From the NCBI GenBank assembly GCA_963682055.1, contig OY821742.1, positions 5,541,816 to 5,605,815 on the forward strand: DNA of 64,000 bases, read 5' to 3'. A model generated the notes under the pieces. That model was not told the DNA's origin. It made no database searches and worked only from the letters and a program-made list of their open reading frames with translations. Shown here piece by piece: positions 10,784 to 24,049 of the stretch. Positions within the stretch are counted from its first letter, which is position 1, and the number at the start of each line of letters is the position of its first letter. Origin of the DNA: Primula veris. Taxonomy: Eukaryota > Streptophyta > Magnoliopsida > Ericales > Primulaceae. The translations under genes and the position numbers were made by a program.

Positions 10784-13213
10784 TTTCACATCAATCTGGT
10801 AATAAAAACCGAAGCAAGATGAACTCATTACTTCAGTAACATAACCACGTACTAAGGAAAAAAAGTAAAGAGTTTTGGACTATATTCAACTATGATTAAT
10901 GATTTTTATTTAAAATAAGATAATAAAAAAAAGAGTGAATGGAGTAACAATATAGTCAGAAATAGTGGGAAGGTTTATATATATTGGAAGATAAAGAAAG
11001 AAAGAGACTCCTTTTAACAGAGTGAAGGGAAATATATATATAGAGAGAGAGAGACTAACAAAATGATGGGTTGCTTCTTCCTATAACCACTGGGATTTAT
11101 TACCAAAACTGAAATAGGATAAAAATTAATTAGGGTAGGAGTAATTAGACATATTACCAAAATCTAAAATTAGGAAATACTATTTAATCAAATCTGAAAA
11201 TAACTAAACAAATAACTGTCATTAATTATATCTTATCTTTTACTCCTAATAGAATCATTCATGTAATCTTCTGTATTAAATTTGGTCAATGTTGCACTAA
11301 TTATGGCAAATAGGTGTAACTGCTAATATTTGGTCATATACAAAAAGTAACAATTTCAGTCTTCACCAAAATAAATATTGAGATTATATATATAGAAGTA
11401 CAGAACATCCGTATAAGATTGTTTTTGTGGACAATTTTTGTCTCTAAAAGTTATATTTATGGATAAAAAAAATTATTTTTGTGTTTAAAAGATTATTTTT
11501 TTCCTAAAAGTTACGATTTAGAGACAAATTTTGATTATCTCTAAATAAATTGTCTCTAATGCTTAAATTTGTTATAGTGCTACTTGCGAGAAAACAAATT
11601 TTCCCAACTCCGTGATGACTTTTAATCCAGCTCCCTTGTTTAACATATTAATTATATGTATATACATTTTGTTCAAATTATATTTCTTTGTTTGTATAAC
11701 TGTAGGATTATCACCTTAGGCGAAAAAATTTATCCTTTCGAATTGTGTTTCTCTAAACACCTCTTGAAAACAAAAAATGTGCTTAATATTATAACTAAGT
11801 AGTATTTCGGCAAAGTGCTAACCAGATAATGTAATGAATAAAAAAAAATCCATATATAATTGATCAAACGTCATTAAATATGTTAATGAAAATGACAAAC
11901 AAATTATAATAATGCATATATATAAGTAACTATAATTGTATAAAAAGGTGAAGTAGGTATTAGAAACAAAACTGTGTAGTTGATGGAATTTTATCCCCGG
12001 GATCTCTAAGATGGATAGAGCCTAGAGAAGGTCGTAACCATCTAGACAAAAGAATATTAATATATCATTATGTGCAATATGTACATTATTTACATGTCCT
12101 CAGTTGGGGTGAGGGGTGGTATTTTTTACCGAATTGTACCAACCGACCGTTTTTCGAGCCAATCCAATCAAGTCGGTATCAAAAGTTTAGTATACCGACA
12201 TTATGGTATGGTACAACCGAACCGATCTTTGAAAGTCGGTTAGGTTTCGGTATTCGTTTGGTAAGTTCGGTATGGTACCGATTCAAACCGAAATATTAAA
12301 ATATACTAGTTTATAGACAAATAAAATAAAACACTTATATACATTTAATTATTAACGTCGTTATAATATACTTATATTACTTTTTCTAGTGAATACTTAT
12401 AATATTTTTATTTATTTATAAATTTTACTAGAAATGTCTAAATAGTATTTACTCTTTTATGCAAAAATAAAATAAAGTTAACAATAATATAAATAAATAT
12501 ATTTTTTTAATCTACTATTTTTAAAATTTTATACTATGTTTCTTTTTCCAAATCGCACTATTTTTTTATCATCACTTGTAAACTCTAAAGTTTGGTATAA
12601 AACTGAAACCGAACCGAACCAACTGAATAGTTTGGTATACCGAAAGTTCGGTATACCGAATTTTTTGGTCCGGTAATGGTATAAAAATTCTCAAATCAAA
12701 CTAGTTTGATACGATATCGGTATGTAGTCGAACTTTAAAGTTCGGTACCGAACCAATATCATCCTACTTGGGGTAGTGATAAGCTAGCTAGGTAACGATG
12801 GATAAAAGTAAAATGTAGAATATAGTTTCAAGATTATGATGTCCATATATGAACCATTTGGAAAGCATGGACTTATATTTAGCAAGCCTTCATATAACTC
12901 TGAATATATTAGGGGAAAATTTCTTTCTTGGTGTTCTCAATCAGTTATTTCAAAATCAAAAATTTAATTGAACTTATGTAAAATTTTACCTGTGTTTATT
13001 GTGTGGAAAATATGAAAAGGCAGACGTTCTAGTAAATATGATAACAATTGTATGAATAGGGCCAAAATATGTACTGAGATAGGGAAAGCCATTAATCTCA
13101 ATTCTAAAAATGACAACTATTTTTTCCCAAATTTTGATTTTAAACAAAATATAACTGGGATAAGAAGCAAAGTCCAAATTGATAAAATGACTCGGTCCTT
13201 CTAAAGGGTATAA
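10784..13213. repeat. Direct duplication B, copy 1
   Basis: This stretch is repeated at 21,974-24,309 in the same orientation, starting at AAATTTCACATCAATCTGG in both. Copy 2 lacks about 11,085-11,305 of copy 1 and has gained a CACTA element. The shared content is a promoter-like leader, an AT-rich spacer, a hAT-type element and the 3' part of a LINE. Copies diverge after 13,213. Confidence 0.8.
12111..12766. mobile_element. hAT-type non-autonomous element, copy 1
   Basis: The left end GAGGGGTGGTATTTTTTACC and the right end CAATATCATCCTA are imperfect inverted repeats; copy 2 retains the better TAGGGGTG and CACCCCTA ends. Subterminal regions are full of short inverted GGTATACCGA and AACCGAACC motifs. 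Flanking 8-mers GTTGGGGT (left) and CTTGGGGT (right) fit an 8-bp hAT target duplication. There is no transposase. Confidence 0.6.
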
Positions 13214-13215
13214 TA

Positions 13216-14430
13216 AAATTAAGTACACGGCAGGAAAGAGTGATGGGCCAATTGGGTTAGGAAGGTATCGACATTCTGAATAATTCTCAACACACAAGGA
13301 ATTGCATTATCGGGTTGTTTTAAAGAGCTGCTGGAGCAACAATCAGCTTTGAGGACAACTAGACAAGATATCGAGCAGAACTTACCAAAAAAACTATATC
13401 GAGCGGGGCACTTGGTATTGAGAACTATTGACACACTTACCAAGACTCTCACTGCCACGAGATATCGATGCATCATTACAGGATAACACAATGATGAAAA
13501 TAGATCCCACGATGGATGTTTTCTATTGTACGACTCTCAAAATATATGTTTTCACTTATTCAGATTTTGGGTACATAATGATTTGCGTGACTCGATAATT
13601 AAATGTTTGATATTTATATATTACAAATGAGTTCATGTATTTCTTTGTTGTGTTGAGATTAATTAAATACTAAAAAGAAACTACTTCGGAAATTTAATTC
13701 TGATAAAGTTTATGATATAGTTGTTTGACAATATTTCATTAACTAATTATCAATATTTCAGGAAATGTAATTAACTATTTGCGTCCGCAATTTATATTAA
13801 ATAATGTCATTAACTAATTATCAATTACTTTTACTACACAGCCTTCATGCATATATTGACTGTTCTTTATTTTCGTACAATTGAAATAGGAATATTCTTT
13901 TTGCTACATTCCGGAGAAAACTTAATTAAATTAATTCATTAATTATTGTTTAGTTTTAGTATACACTATTCCTGCATTTCTTTGTGTTTAAGATTTGATT
14001 ACATTGCACTAATAATGGCATATAGCTAAGTTCTCGTGCCATTCATTAATTTTAGTCATCATAAGAAAGCACGGAGCTTAAATTTCCGTGCCATTTATGT
14101 ACGTGTTCCGTACGCTTCACGGAAGGGCAAAGGTTAATACTCCATAGATAATTATCATAATATATGCCTTCACAAATCATAACCGACGGGAAACGCGTGA
14201 ATAGTATATATAGAAGTGTGTAGCTAGCTGCCACCTGAGGAGCGCGACGAGCACCTAAAGCTCAATACAAACGTCCCACAATAATCCCTGCTCATGCTAA
14301 TGATAAACCTAGTTTGCCTTCAGTATATATACATTAGTATTCAAAATAAGTAATTGACCCAACACGAATAATATTATTGCGTCTAGGAAGTCAAACAGTT
14401 TATTGTTTTTAAAATTGTTTTTAAAATTGG
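13216..14430. other. Unique AT-rich spacer with a short coding-like stretch
   Basis: This lies between duplication B and array copy 2. A plus-strand frame at about 13,290-13,485 reads FKELLEQQSALRTTRQDIEQ and on through KLYRAGHLVLRTIDTLTKTL to a stop, which looks more like protein than chance. I cannot name it, and it has no start. The remainder shows nothing I can support. Confidence 0.3.
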
Positions 14431-15047
14431 CATTTGTAGCTGATTGACCCAACACGAATCTGCTTATTGCGAGTGTTCAAGACATTATTTTCAACTTCTC
14501 AATACAATCAAATATATAGAGAGACTCATTGAAAGTAACTAATCTCGGATCGTCTCTTTTAGAGTTTGATGTTTCATTTTCCGTTTTTTATCTTTTGTTT
14601 ATTGTAAAGCAGAATCATGGGACTATGCCATCATTCCTCAGATGCAATAGAAGGGTTTGATCCCCATGAAGATAAATATTAATAGGAATTTTGTTCAATA
14701 AAGGAACCGCTAAAGCACATATAGGCAACAGAAAAAAAAGTATACAAGAAAGATAAATGGTTATTTTTTTATTTATCAAACAGGTATATGTATATATATA
14801 AAAACACTGATGTAAAATTTAATGCAAAATTTTATAAACAAGAATCCCAAGCTCATGCAAAATTTAAGTACACAAATACAAACAATCAAGGATATCCTAT
14901 CCTTGGCTAATATTAAGATGACCATGTAAAGAACGTGTTACAAACAACATTACAACCTTGTTACCAATGATACCCTAGATCTTCTATAAATATCAACCTC
15001 ATTTTAAAAAAAAAAAAATCAAGCAGCATCCTTCATTTTGTTCTAGA

Positions 15048-15308
15048 TTAACCATTTATAGGAGAAATAAAGAGGACATTTTTCTCATTTGGGAGGGTAC
15101 AGATTGAGGAGAGGGATAAGGGTAAAGCCTCTTGCTTTAAAGCTAGGGTTTTGACTATGTTTTCGAGTTTTGATGGATCAACAAATGGGCTAGAGAACAG
15201 GGTAATGTGTGGCGATTCGATTTCGATTAGTTGGGTGCTGATCTGGCGACGTGCTAAGGCATTCCAAGCCTCGAGGAAAATGATGATGAGATGATCTTGA
15301 GGTGTCAT
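15048..15308 (-). pseudogene. Truncated 2H cyclic-phosphodiesterase-like fragment, copy 2
   Basis: Same truncated 2H phosphoesterase-like ORF as at 1,229-1,492, 86 codons. It differs by loss of one codon (R before the P-H-I-T motif) and one substitution near the start. The frame is intact in both copies although the C-terminal half of the family is missing. Confidence 0.55.
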
Positions 15309-15903
15309 CTCATCCCTAAAATGATTGTTGAGTTTGTTAATAAAAAATAATTTCCGAAAATAATATCTCTACTACAATGTAACTTCAAATATAAGAAGGA
15401 AAATGACCAAAAAGCAATAACAATTAAGGAGAAAAAAAGAGTTGGGGGTTGATGAAAATTGAACTTTAATATAAGAAAGCTGGTGTATCATGTGCATCAA
15501 ACATCTTGAATATCTCAACTAATAAAAAATAATTTGATCTGCTAATTTTTTGTTTCTTTCAAAATCTTTGGATTCTCATACGGAGACGGAGATCAGTACA
15601 ATGAGACTGACTAATGTTGTATTGTTGTATTGTTGTATACTTTGATACGTATCTAGTGGCTAAAATACTGGTTTTGTGTGCACATTTGATTGAGTGTGTG
15701 AACTTATTGTTTTTGTGTGCTGATCATCTAATTTAAAATACTGGTTTTGTGTGCACATTTAATAACTTTTGTGCATGAAAAAAAATAAAAATAAAATCCA
15801 AGGACTTGATTTGTTTATCATTGATTTATGTTATAATCAATTATGAATTTATTTTCTATATTATAAAAGTTTATAGACTAAATGAAAAACCGAAGTTACA
15901 AAC

Positions 15904-16373
15904 CTTTTATTCGAAATGTCATGAACAACGACCTTTATCACTTGTTGCCTCTTGCTTGTCATGTTTCTGATATCCTGCTAATGATAAAATATTATTATAT
16001 TAGAAGACCTGAAATTAAGTATCAAATATACGTAATCCATGGTGAATTACATAATCAAGGAAATAGTTGCTTAATGTGAAAACGATTTCCATTTTTTTAG
16101 AAAACTGTACTAAAGATAATAGTTTTAGAATTCTAGTTTAAGTCACGTTTTCTTACAAAATATTTTAAATATGATCTCAAAATCAGGACGGCTAAAGAAA
16201 CGTATGCATGGAACTCATGATGTAAATATATAAAATCCAAAATCTAACACACAGTAATACCTTTTCAATATACACATACAAAGAAATATAACTCTATATT
16301 CCACTTTTTTTGGCAAACTGGTGATTTGCTTTAAAACATATTCACACAAAATAATAATCACCTGTTTTTCCAT
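15904..16373 (-). CDS. Two-exon coding-like leader, copy 2 (unrecognised)
   Basis: Equivalent of 2,099-2,583. The first exon MEKQ is at 16,362-16,373 and the second exon runs to 15,904, encoding DIRNMTSKRQQVIKVVVHDI then SNK before AG/GT. Both splice sites are kept. Function is unknown. Confidence 0.3.
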
Positions 16374-19300
16374 GATCACCGTTGGCTGCTCTCCATAAAG
16401 AAGAAAGAGTCTTCGATGGTTAATATAGTGAAGGGAAATATATATTGGCTAATAAGAGAGAAATCGAGCAAAATGATAGGTTACGTCTTCCTTCAATCTT
16501 AGGATTTATATAGACTAAGAGAAGTAGATAGAAAAACTTAAATAGAACAAAAATTAATTAGGGTCACTGAAGGGTAGGATTTATACATTTTCCCAAAACC
16601 TCAAATTAGGAAATGTGTTTAAACTTGCCAGAAAACATATAAATAAATTGAATAACGTCTTTAACTACTTCTTATCTTTTACTTCAATGGAATCATGCAT
16701 GTATTTTTCTGTATTAAATTTGGTTCATGTTGCAGTATTAATAATAACAAATAGGTGTAGTTGCCATTATTTGGTCATACACACGAAAAGTAGCAATTCA
16801 GTCTTTTCTCCAAAATAAAGATAAACATTGTTTGAAATATTAAATTAAACACAATATTGACTTTTATGATAACATTAGCTTCTTTTAGAAAAGTTGTTAG
16901 AAGTCGAATATATATATGTAAATAGTGGGGTTGTATGGAAAACTTTGGTCGTATGGACCCTTTGCCCCAAATGAGTTGATGGCCTTTAAAAAAAATCGAA
17001 CTTATTATAAAGTTAATTTATATCTCTTTAACAAAAAAAAAAAAAGCAATTATAAAAAACTAACCAACAGTATCGAGGATTGTCCTTTAACCAAAAGTCG
17101 GGTAGAGCAATAACACATCTCAATTGTATGCTAGCGATATTGGAAGCATGTATGCATTGTATTAGACCGGGTGTAACGTTTGTTGTGAATAAACATCTCA
17201 ATTGTAAAGTTTGTTGTAACCGTCTAAGATATGAGCATGTTAGACACATTAGTCTAGGACTGAATTACTCCTCTAACGCTTTACATACAACTTTGTTTTT
17301 TGTTACACAGACATGTTGAAAGATGTGCCATAGTAAAGGTGTTAGAAAATATCATTTTCAAGTACTACATAATGTATGCGTCCTCCCCATCTTTGTTCAT
17401 TAATTTAAAAAGATATACATGTAATGCACATCTAACTTCACCCCATTATCCTTTTTTGTTTTCGATTTCTAGCTTTCTAGCTTTGTGGGATGGGATCGAG
17501 TTTTCAATTACATACATGATGCGGACATGAGGCTTGATATTCACGCCCAAGTTTTTGAGATGCTTCCGGTCTCAATGAAAATCGATTTAACAAAGTATCA
17601 GTAGAATCACAATGATTTATAAACTTATTCTAATTGTTTAGTACAAATTGCATCAATTAATTAGCGTAAATGTTAACAAATATGGTATATTATATGAATA
17701 TTAACATCATAATTGTCTATACTATATATTTGTTTTTGTTTTGGCTTTTAAGAACAAGCATTGCAGTCGAAGTGTGTATAATTTCTAGTAAATAGTGGTT
17801 ATGTCATTCCAAAACTAAATAGTTTTGTATCACACTCACAACTCTGGGTATCTAAAATATAGCTGTGTTTATTGTCTTTCTGATAATATTAATGAGCTCA
17901 TATCTGTTAAATCGAACTGTGGAAACAACTACAAATCATTACATGAAAAATAATGTGCGCACTATATATTCTGGACTTCTCGTTGTATTTAAATGATACT
18001 AATTAGTTGATACTTTTGATCTGGGTGCATTTGTAGCTGATTGCCCTTTCTTGACAAGCGCTTCAATTTTTACATTGAGAAGTTCGGTTATGCTTAATTC
18101 TGCTTATTGTGAGTCTTCCGGTCATCATTTTCAACTTCTCAATATAATCAAATTGAAAGCAACCAATCTTGGATCATCTCTTATAGAGTTCGATGTTTCA
18201 TTTTCCGTTTTTTTTATCTTTTGTTTATTGTAAAGCAGAATCATGGGACTATGCCATAATTCCTCAGATGCCATAGAAGGGTTTGATTCCCATGAAGATA
18301 AAATGTTAATAGGATTTTTGTTCTATAAAGGAACCGCTAAAGTACATATAGGCAACAGAAAAAAAAGTAAACAAGAACGATAAATCATTATGGCTGTTTT
18401 TCTTATCAAACATTATATAAACACTAATGTAGACATTCAAATTTTATAAACAGTCATTTTTTCTCGAGTGACCATTCGTGTTGAGATTTGTAGGAGCCTT
18501 GTCGTTTTGTTGTTGAAGACTTATTTCCTCTTGCTGGATAAGCCTTTTTCGCTACCTCAGATTCCCGAGAACCAGGAGACCAAGCTACGAAGCTGTTGGA
18601 TCCCGGATCAAGATCTTTCCTCGTTTTTTTTTACATTGAAATGTCATGAACAACGACCTTGATCACTTGTTGCCTCTTGCTTATAATTTTTATGATATCC
18701 TAATGATAAAATATTATTATATTAGAACACCTGAAATTAAGTATCAAATATACGTAATCCATGGTGAATTACATAATCAAGGAACTATTGGCTGTGTGAA
18801 AAAGATTTCCATTTTTTTAGAAAACTGTAATAGAGGTTACACTTGTAGAATTCTTAAGTCACGTTTTCTTACAAAGCATTTTAAATATGATATCAAAATC
18901 AGGGCGGCTAAAGAAACATATGCATGGAACTCATGCTGCAAATTTATAAAATTCAAAATCTAACACACAATAATACCTTTTCAATATATATATACAAACA
19001 AATATAATTCGTATATTCAATTATTTATTTTTTTGCAAAATGGTGATTTGATTTAAAACACATACAGACAAAATAATAATCACCAGTTTTTCCATGATCA
19101 GCGGTGGCTGCTCGCCATAAACAAAGAAAGAGTCTTCGTTATTTAAATGAAGGGAAATATACATAAGGCTAACAAGAGAGAAATGGAGCAAAATGATAGG
19201 TTAATTCTTCCTTCAACCTTAGGGTTTATATAGACTAAGACAAGTAAATAGAAAAACTTAAATAGGACAAAAATTAATTAGGGTCACTAAAGGGTAGGAT

Positions 19301-19892
19301 TTAGACATTTTCCCAAAACCTCAAATTAGGAAACGTGTTTAAACTTGCTTGGAATTAAATAAATTATGCATGGAATCATGCATGTATGTTTAAACTTCCC
19401 AAAACATCGTTAATTATTTCTTATATTTTAGTACTTCAATGGAATCATGCATGTATTTTTCTGTATTAAATTTTGTAGTTGCCATTATTTGGTCATACAC
19501 GAGAAGTACTGAAGTAACAATTCGGTCTTCTCCAAGATAAATATAAAATATTGTTTAAAATATCAAATTAATTAGGGTGTTCTTGCTCCATATATGCGTT
19601 TGTTGAATTTTCTTGTTATGAGAAAAAAGTATGAGAAAGTATGAGAAAAAAACGACTTCTACACAAATAATACAAATAATAGGTATCTATGATAAATGAA
19701 TAAACAACTCATCAAATGTGTGATATTTAAAAAACAAATGATAATCAACAAATCTATCTACAATTTTCTTTACCAATCACGTTGCTACACAAGTGAAAAG
19801 GATTAAATAAAACATTAATTAATATGTTTTAGTGTTTACTACTACCACACCTTATGTTTGAAGCATATAAAAAAAATTGTTATATATAGGGT

Positions 19893-20361
19893 TTTCACTA
19901 AATAAACTACAAACCGATGAAAGGGGAAATAAAAGAACATGGAAAACTAACATCTAACATTGTTCTTGGACTTCTGAACACTCTGACAGATCCCTAATAA
20001 GTACTCGAGTTTCCGATCCGAACATGGAGAAAATAGCCAGCTTCGAAAGATGACTCAACACCACCAGTAACCGACTTGCCAAGGACAGCGTCATTGGCCA
20101 GTCGGTTACTGGTGTTGTTGAGTCATCTTTCGAAGCTGACTATTTGCTTTCTGTTCGGATCGGCAACTCAAGTATCCATGAGGGATCTACTAGAATGTTC
20201 AGAAATCGAAGCCAGACGACGTCAGATGCTAGTTTTTTCGTTGTTTCATACCAGAATGTTTATAGATATGCTGTTGTTTCTGCATAAGTATGTTTAAAAA
20301 ACATATCATGATATGGTATTTTATTCCCCCTTTTCATCGGTTTGTAGTTTATTAGTAAAAG
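19893..20361. repeat. Hairpin of AT-hook-protein-like fragments (left)
   Basis: Within the arm, about 19,893-20,083 is inverted relative to about 20,097-20,361, so the transcript could fold on itself. A core is GGTTACTGGTG with GAGTCATCTTTC on one side and its complement on the other. The right half has an extra 80 bp. Confidence 0.7.
20081..20287 (+). pseudogene. AT-hook motif protein-like gene fragment
   Basis: The plus strand is open for 69 codons up to a TAA. It contains GQSVTGVVESSFEADYLLSV then RIGNSS. That string resembles the conserved segment of plant AT-hook motif-containing proteins (pattern G-x-x-V-x-G-V-V-E-x-S-F-D-A-G-Y-L-L-S-V), from memory. There is no start codon and no AT hook in view, so it is a fragment of an exon. 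Opposed copies lie on the minus strand at about 19,994-20,095 and in the mirror arm at 29,809-30,015 (minus) and 30,001-30,102 (plus, ending in a stop after GNSSTY). Confidence 0.4.
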
Positions 20362-21882
20362 CCCTACATTTAACCTAATGGATGATCTTATGATTTCACA
20401 GTTTAGCCTGAGAGAAACTAGTTCGAGCAAAAAAAAAAAATAGCTAACACTAGTTGTATTCAACAACACAACATGCGACATATAGTGGTAATCATCAGAA
20501 AAACTATATTTGGTAGAATTATATTAGTAAAAAAGCTACCGTTTGAAACCTAAATTTCTAAAAACTACAACTCAATCATACCATGAGAAGGAAAATGACT
20601 AAACAACATTAACAAAAAAGGGAAAAAAGAGTTGGGGTGGATGAAAAATGAACTCTAATATAAGAAAGGTGTACCCTATGCATCAAACAGATCTTCAAAA
20701 TCTTGACTAATGGTAGATTATTTGATCTGCTAATTTTCCGTTTTCAAATCTTTTGATTCTCATATGCAGACGTCAGTATCATGAGACTGAGACTGACTAA
20801 TGTTATGCTGTTGTATGGTTTGATATGTATCTAGTGGCTGAAATACTGGTTTTGTGTGCACATTTGATTGAGCGGGTGAAATTATTGTTTTTGTGTGCTC
20901 ATCTGATTTAAGGGCTGAAGAGACTGTTTTTTTTTTCTCACCTATAACATTGGTTGTTGTGACATCGGAGAGATCTCTTCTGATGTGACGTTGCGTTTGA
21001 GCTCAGATCATTTGCCAATTGTGAGAAATTGCGGCTCTCGTGCCATTTGTGAGTATCTCCCTTGAAACATGTTGCAAGGACTTGATTTAGTTTTTCATCA
21101 ATTTATGTTATCAATTATGAATTTATTTTCGAGCTTATAAAATTAGTTTGTAGAGTAATCGTAAAAATAGATCAGGTACAAACATTTTGTTGAAATGTCA
21201 TGAATAACGACCTTCACTTGTTGCCTCTTGCCCATCATTTTTTCTGATATATGCTAATGAGAAAATATTATTATATTTGAGCACCTGAAAGTGTCAAATA
21301 TACGTAATCCATGGTTAATTACATAATCAAGAAATTGTTGGCTTATATATGAAAACAATTTCCATATTTTTTACTCGAGGATATACTATTTAGAATTCTC
21401 AAAGACACGTTTTCTTACAAAACATTTTAAATGTAATTTTGTATTTATAGTTACGCGGCTAAAGAAAGGATTGCATACGAAACTCACAAGGTAAATTTAT
21501 AAAATTCAAAATCTAACACACAACAATACTTTTTCAGTATACATATACAAACATATATGATTCTTATATTCGATTTTTATTTTTGCAAAATGGTGATTTG
21601 ATTTAAAACATATGCACAAACAAAATAATAACCTGTTTTTCCATGATCACCCTTGATTGGTCTCCAAAAGCATCCGCACCAATTCCTCGAGACTTTTCCT
21701 CAACTTTACACTATTTCACAAATTGAGGGTAACCGACAGCATATTACACCATATTTTTACACCAACAGCATAATACCATAATTTATTATCATTTTTATCA
21801 TAGATACTCTTATATTTTATTGCTTTTTATTAACTTTTTGTCATTATTTTAACTTCTATTTTCCTTCTTTTCTCTACCTTTA

Positions 21883-21919
<37 letters not shown>

Positions 21920-23010
21920 TAATTAGTAATATCAGCTTTATCAGGTTTATAAGTACATACATATTTAAAGAAAATTTCACATCAATCTGGTAATAAAAAC
22001 CGAAGCAAGATGAACTCATTACTTCAGTAACATAACCACGTACTAGGGAAAAAAAGTAAAGAGTTTGGGACTATATTCAACTATGATTAATGATTTTTAT
22101 TTAAAATAAGATAATAAAAAAAAGAGTGAATGGAGTAACAATATAGTCAGAAATAGTGGGAAGGTTTATATATATTGGAAGATAAAGAAAGAAAGAGACT
22201 CCTTTTAACAGAGTGAAGGGAAATATATATATAGAGGGAGAGAGAGAGACTAACAAAATGATGGGTTGCTTCTTCCTATAACCATAAATAGGTGTAACTG
22301 CCAATATTTGGTCATAAACAAAAAGTAACAATTTCAGTCTTCACCAAAATAAATATTGAGATTATATAGAAGTACTGAACATCCGTATAAGATTGTTTTT
22401 GTGGACAATTTTTGTCTCTAAAAGTTATATTTATGGATAAAAAATTTATTTTTGTGTTTAAAAAATTATTTTTATCCTAAAAGTTACGATTTAGAGACAA
22501 ATTTTGATTATCTCTAAATAAATTGTCTCTAATGCTTATTTAACCTATTAATTATATGTATATACATTTTGTTCAAATTATATTTCTTTGTTTGTATAAC
22601 TGTAGGATTATCACCTTAGGCGAAAATAATTATCCTTTCGAATTGTGTTTCTCTAAACATCTCTTGAAAACAAAAAATGTGCTTAATATTATAACTAAGT
22701 AGTATTTCGGCAAAGTGCTAACCAGATAATGTAATGAATAAAAAAAAATCCATATATAATTGATCAAACGTCATTAAATATGTTAATGAAAATGACAAAC
22801 AAATTATAATAATGCATATATATAAGTAACTATAATTGTATAAAAAGGTGAAGTAGGTATTAGAAACAAAACTGTGTAGTTGATGGAATTTTATCCCCGG
22901 GATCTCTAAGATGGATAGAGCCTAGAGAAGGTCATAACCATCTAGACAAAAGAATATTAATATATCATTATGTGCAATATGTACATTATTTACATGTCCT
23001 CAGTTGGGGT

Positions 23011-23848
23011 TAGGGGTGGTATTTTTTACCGACTTATACCAACCGACTGTTTTTCAAACCGAACCGATCCAATCAAGTCGGTATCAAAAGTTTGGTATAC
23101 CGACATTACGGTATGGTACAATCGAACCGATCTTTGAAAGTCGGTTAGGTTTCGGTATTCGTTTGGTAAGTTCGGTATGGTACCGACACTACAAAAAAAT
23201 GCATAAATAGCGACGGTATTAGTGACGGTATTTTTTGTTACGAGCTTATTAACGACGGTTTTTGTGACGGTTTTGTGACAGTTTAGTCAATTTGCGACGG
23301 TTTTGTGACAACTTTTTAAATTAGTGACAGGCTTGTGACAGCTTTTGGCTCTCACTAAATCAAATATTATTTTGTAGTGCGATTCAAACCGAAATATTAA
23401 AATATACTAGTTTATAGACAAATAAAATAAAACACTTATATACATTTAATTATTAACGTTGTTATAATATACTTATATTACTTTTTCTAATGAATACTTA
23501 TAATATTTTTATTTATTTATAAATTTTATTAGAAATGTCTAAGTAGTATTTACTCTTTTATGCAAAAATAAAATAAAGGTAACAATAATATAAATAAATA
23601 TATTTTTTTTAATCTATTATTTTTAAAACTTTATACTATATTTTTTTTCCCAAATCACACCATTTTTCTATCATCACTTGTAAACTCTAAAGTTTGGTAT
23701 AAAACCGAAACCGAACTGAACCAACCGAATAGTTTGGTATACCGAATTTTTTGGTTCGGTAATGGTATAAAAATTCTCAAACTAAACTACTTTGGTACGA
23801 TATCGATATTTAGTCAAAAAATTCGGTAACGAGCCGATATCACCCCTA
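23011..23848. mobile_element. hAT-type non-autonomous element, copy 2
   Basis: The ends are TAGGGGTGGTATT on the left and CGATATCACCCCTA on the right, a good inverted pair starting TAGGGGTG. The flanking 8-mers GTTGGGGT and ATTGGGAT differ at two positions. The interior has many GGTATACCGA-type inverted motifs. A CACTA element has inserted inside it. Confidence 0.65.
23187..23379. mobile_element. CACTA-type MITE, 193 bp
   Basis: It starts CACTACAAAAAAAT and ends ATTATTTTGTAGTG, a clear CACTA terminal inverted repeat. It is flanked by the 3-bp duplication CGA (23,184-23,186 and 23,380-23,382), the size made by En/Spm transposases. The unoccupied site is seen in copy 1, which reads GTACCGATTCAAACC straight through near 12,275. 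The interior has repeated GCGACGGT and GTGACGGT motifs and no ORF. Confidence 0.92.
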
Positions 23849-24049
23849 ATTGGGATATTAATAAGCTAGCTAGGTAACGATGGATAAAAGTAAAATGTAG
23901 AATATAGTTTCAAGATTATGATGTCCATATATGAACCATTTGGAAAGCATGGACTTATATTTAGCAAGCCTTCCTATAACTCACAATATATTAGGGAAAA
24001 TTTTCTTCCTTGGTGTTCTCAATCAGTTATTTCAAAATCAAAATTTTAA

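Larger units (their letters stand above)
14440..19885. repeat. Tandem module array, copy 2
   Basis: Direct duplicate of about 600-6,470, with the same order of modules and small indels. The (TA)n and poly-G tracts are shorter here and the 290-bp segment equivalent to 5,940-6,230 is missing. It ends where the 10-kb inverted-repeat structure begins. Confidence 0.8.
19893..22280. repeat. Left arm of 10-kb inverted repeat
   Basis: This is the reverse complement of 27,470-30,213, with small indels. Shared landmarks include the identical 73-codon ORFs at 20,260-20,481 (minus) and 29,615-29,836 (plus), the GTGCGGATGCTCTTGGAGACC region (28,089 versus 21,680), and the AATATCAGCTTTATCAGG region (21,930 versus 27,890). 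The outer end starts GGGTTTTCACTAAATAAAC. The 8-mers just outside are TATATATA on the left and TACATATA on the right, a possible but AT-simple target duplication. Confidence 0.8.

Noticed and set aside
12072..12299. 75-codon ORF with W-Y-G-T-T-E-P motifs, and its copy at 23,004
   Set aside because: It is a translation of the repeated GGTATACCGA end region of a hAT-type element.
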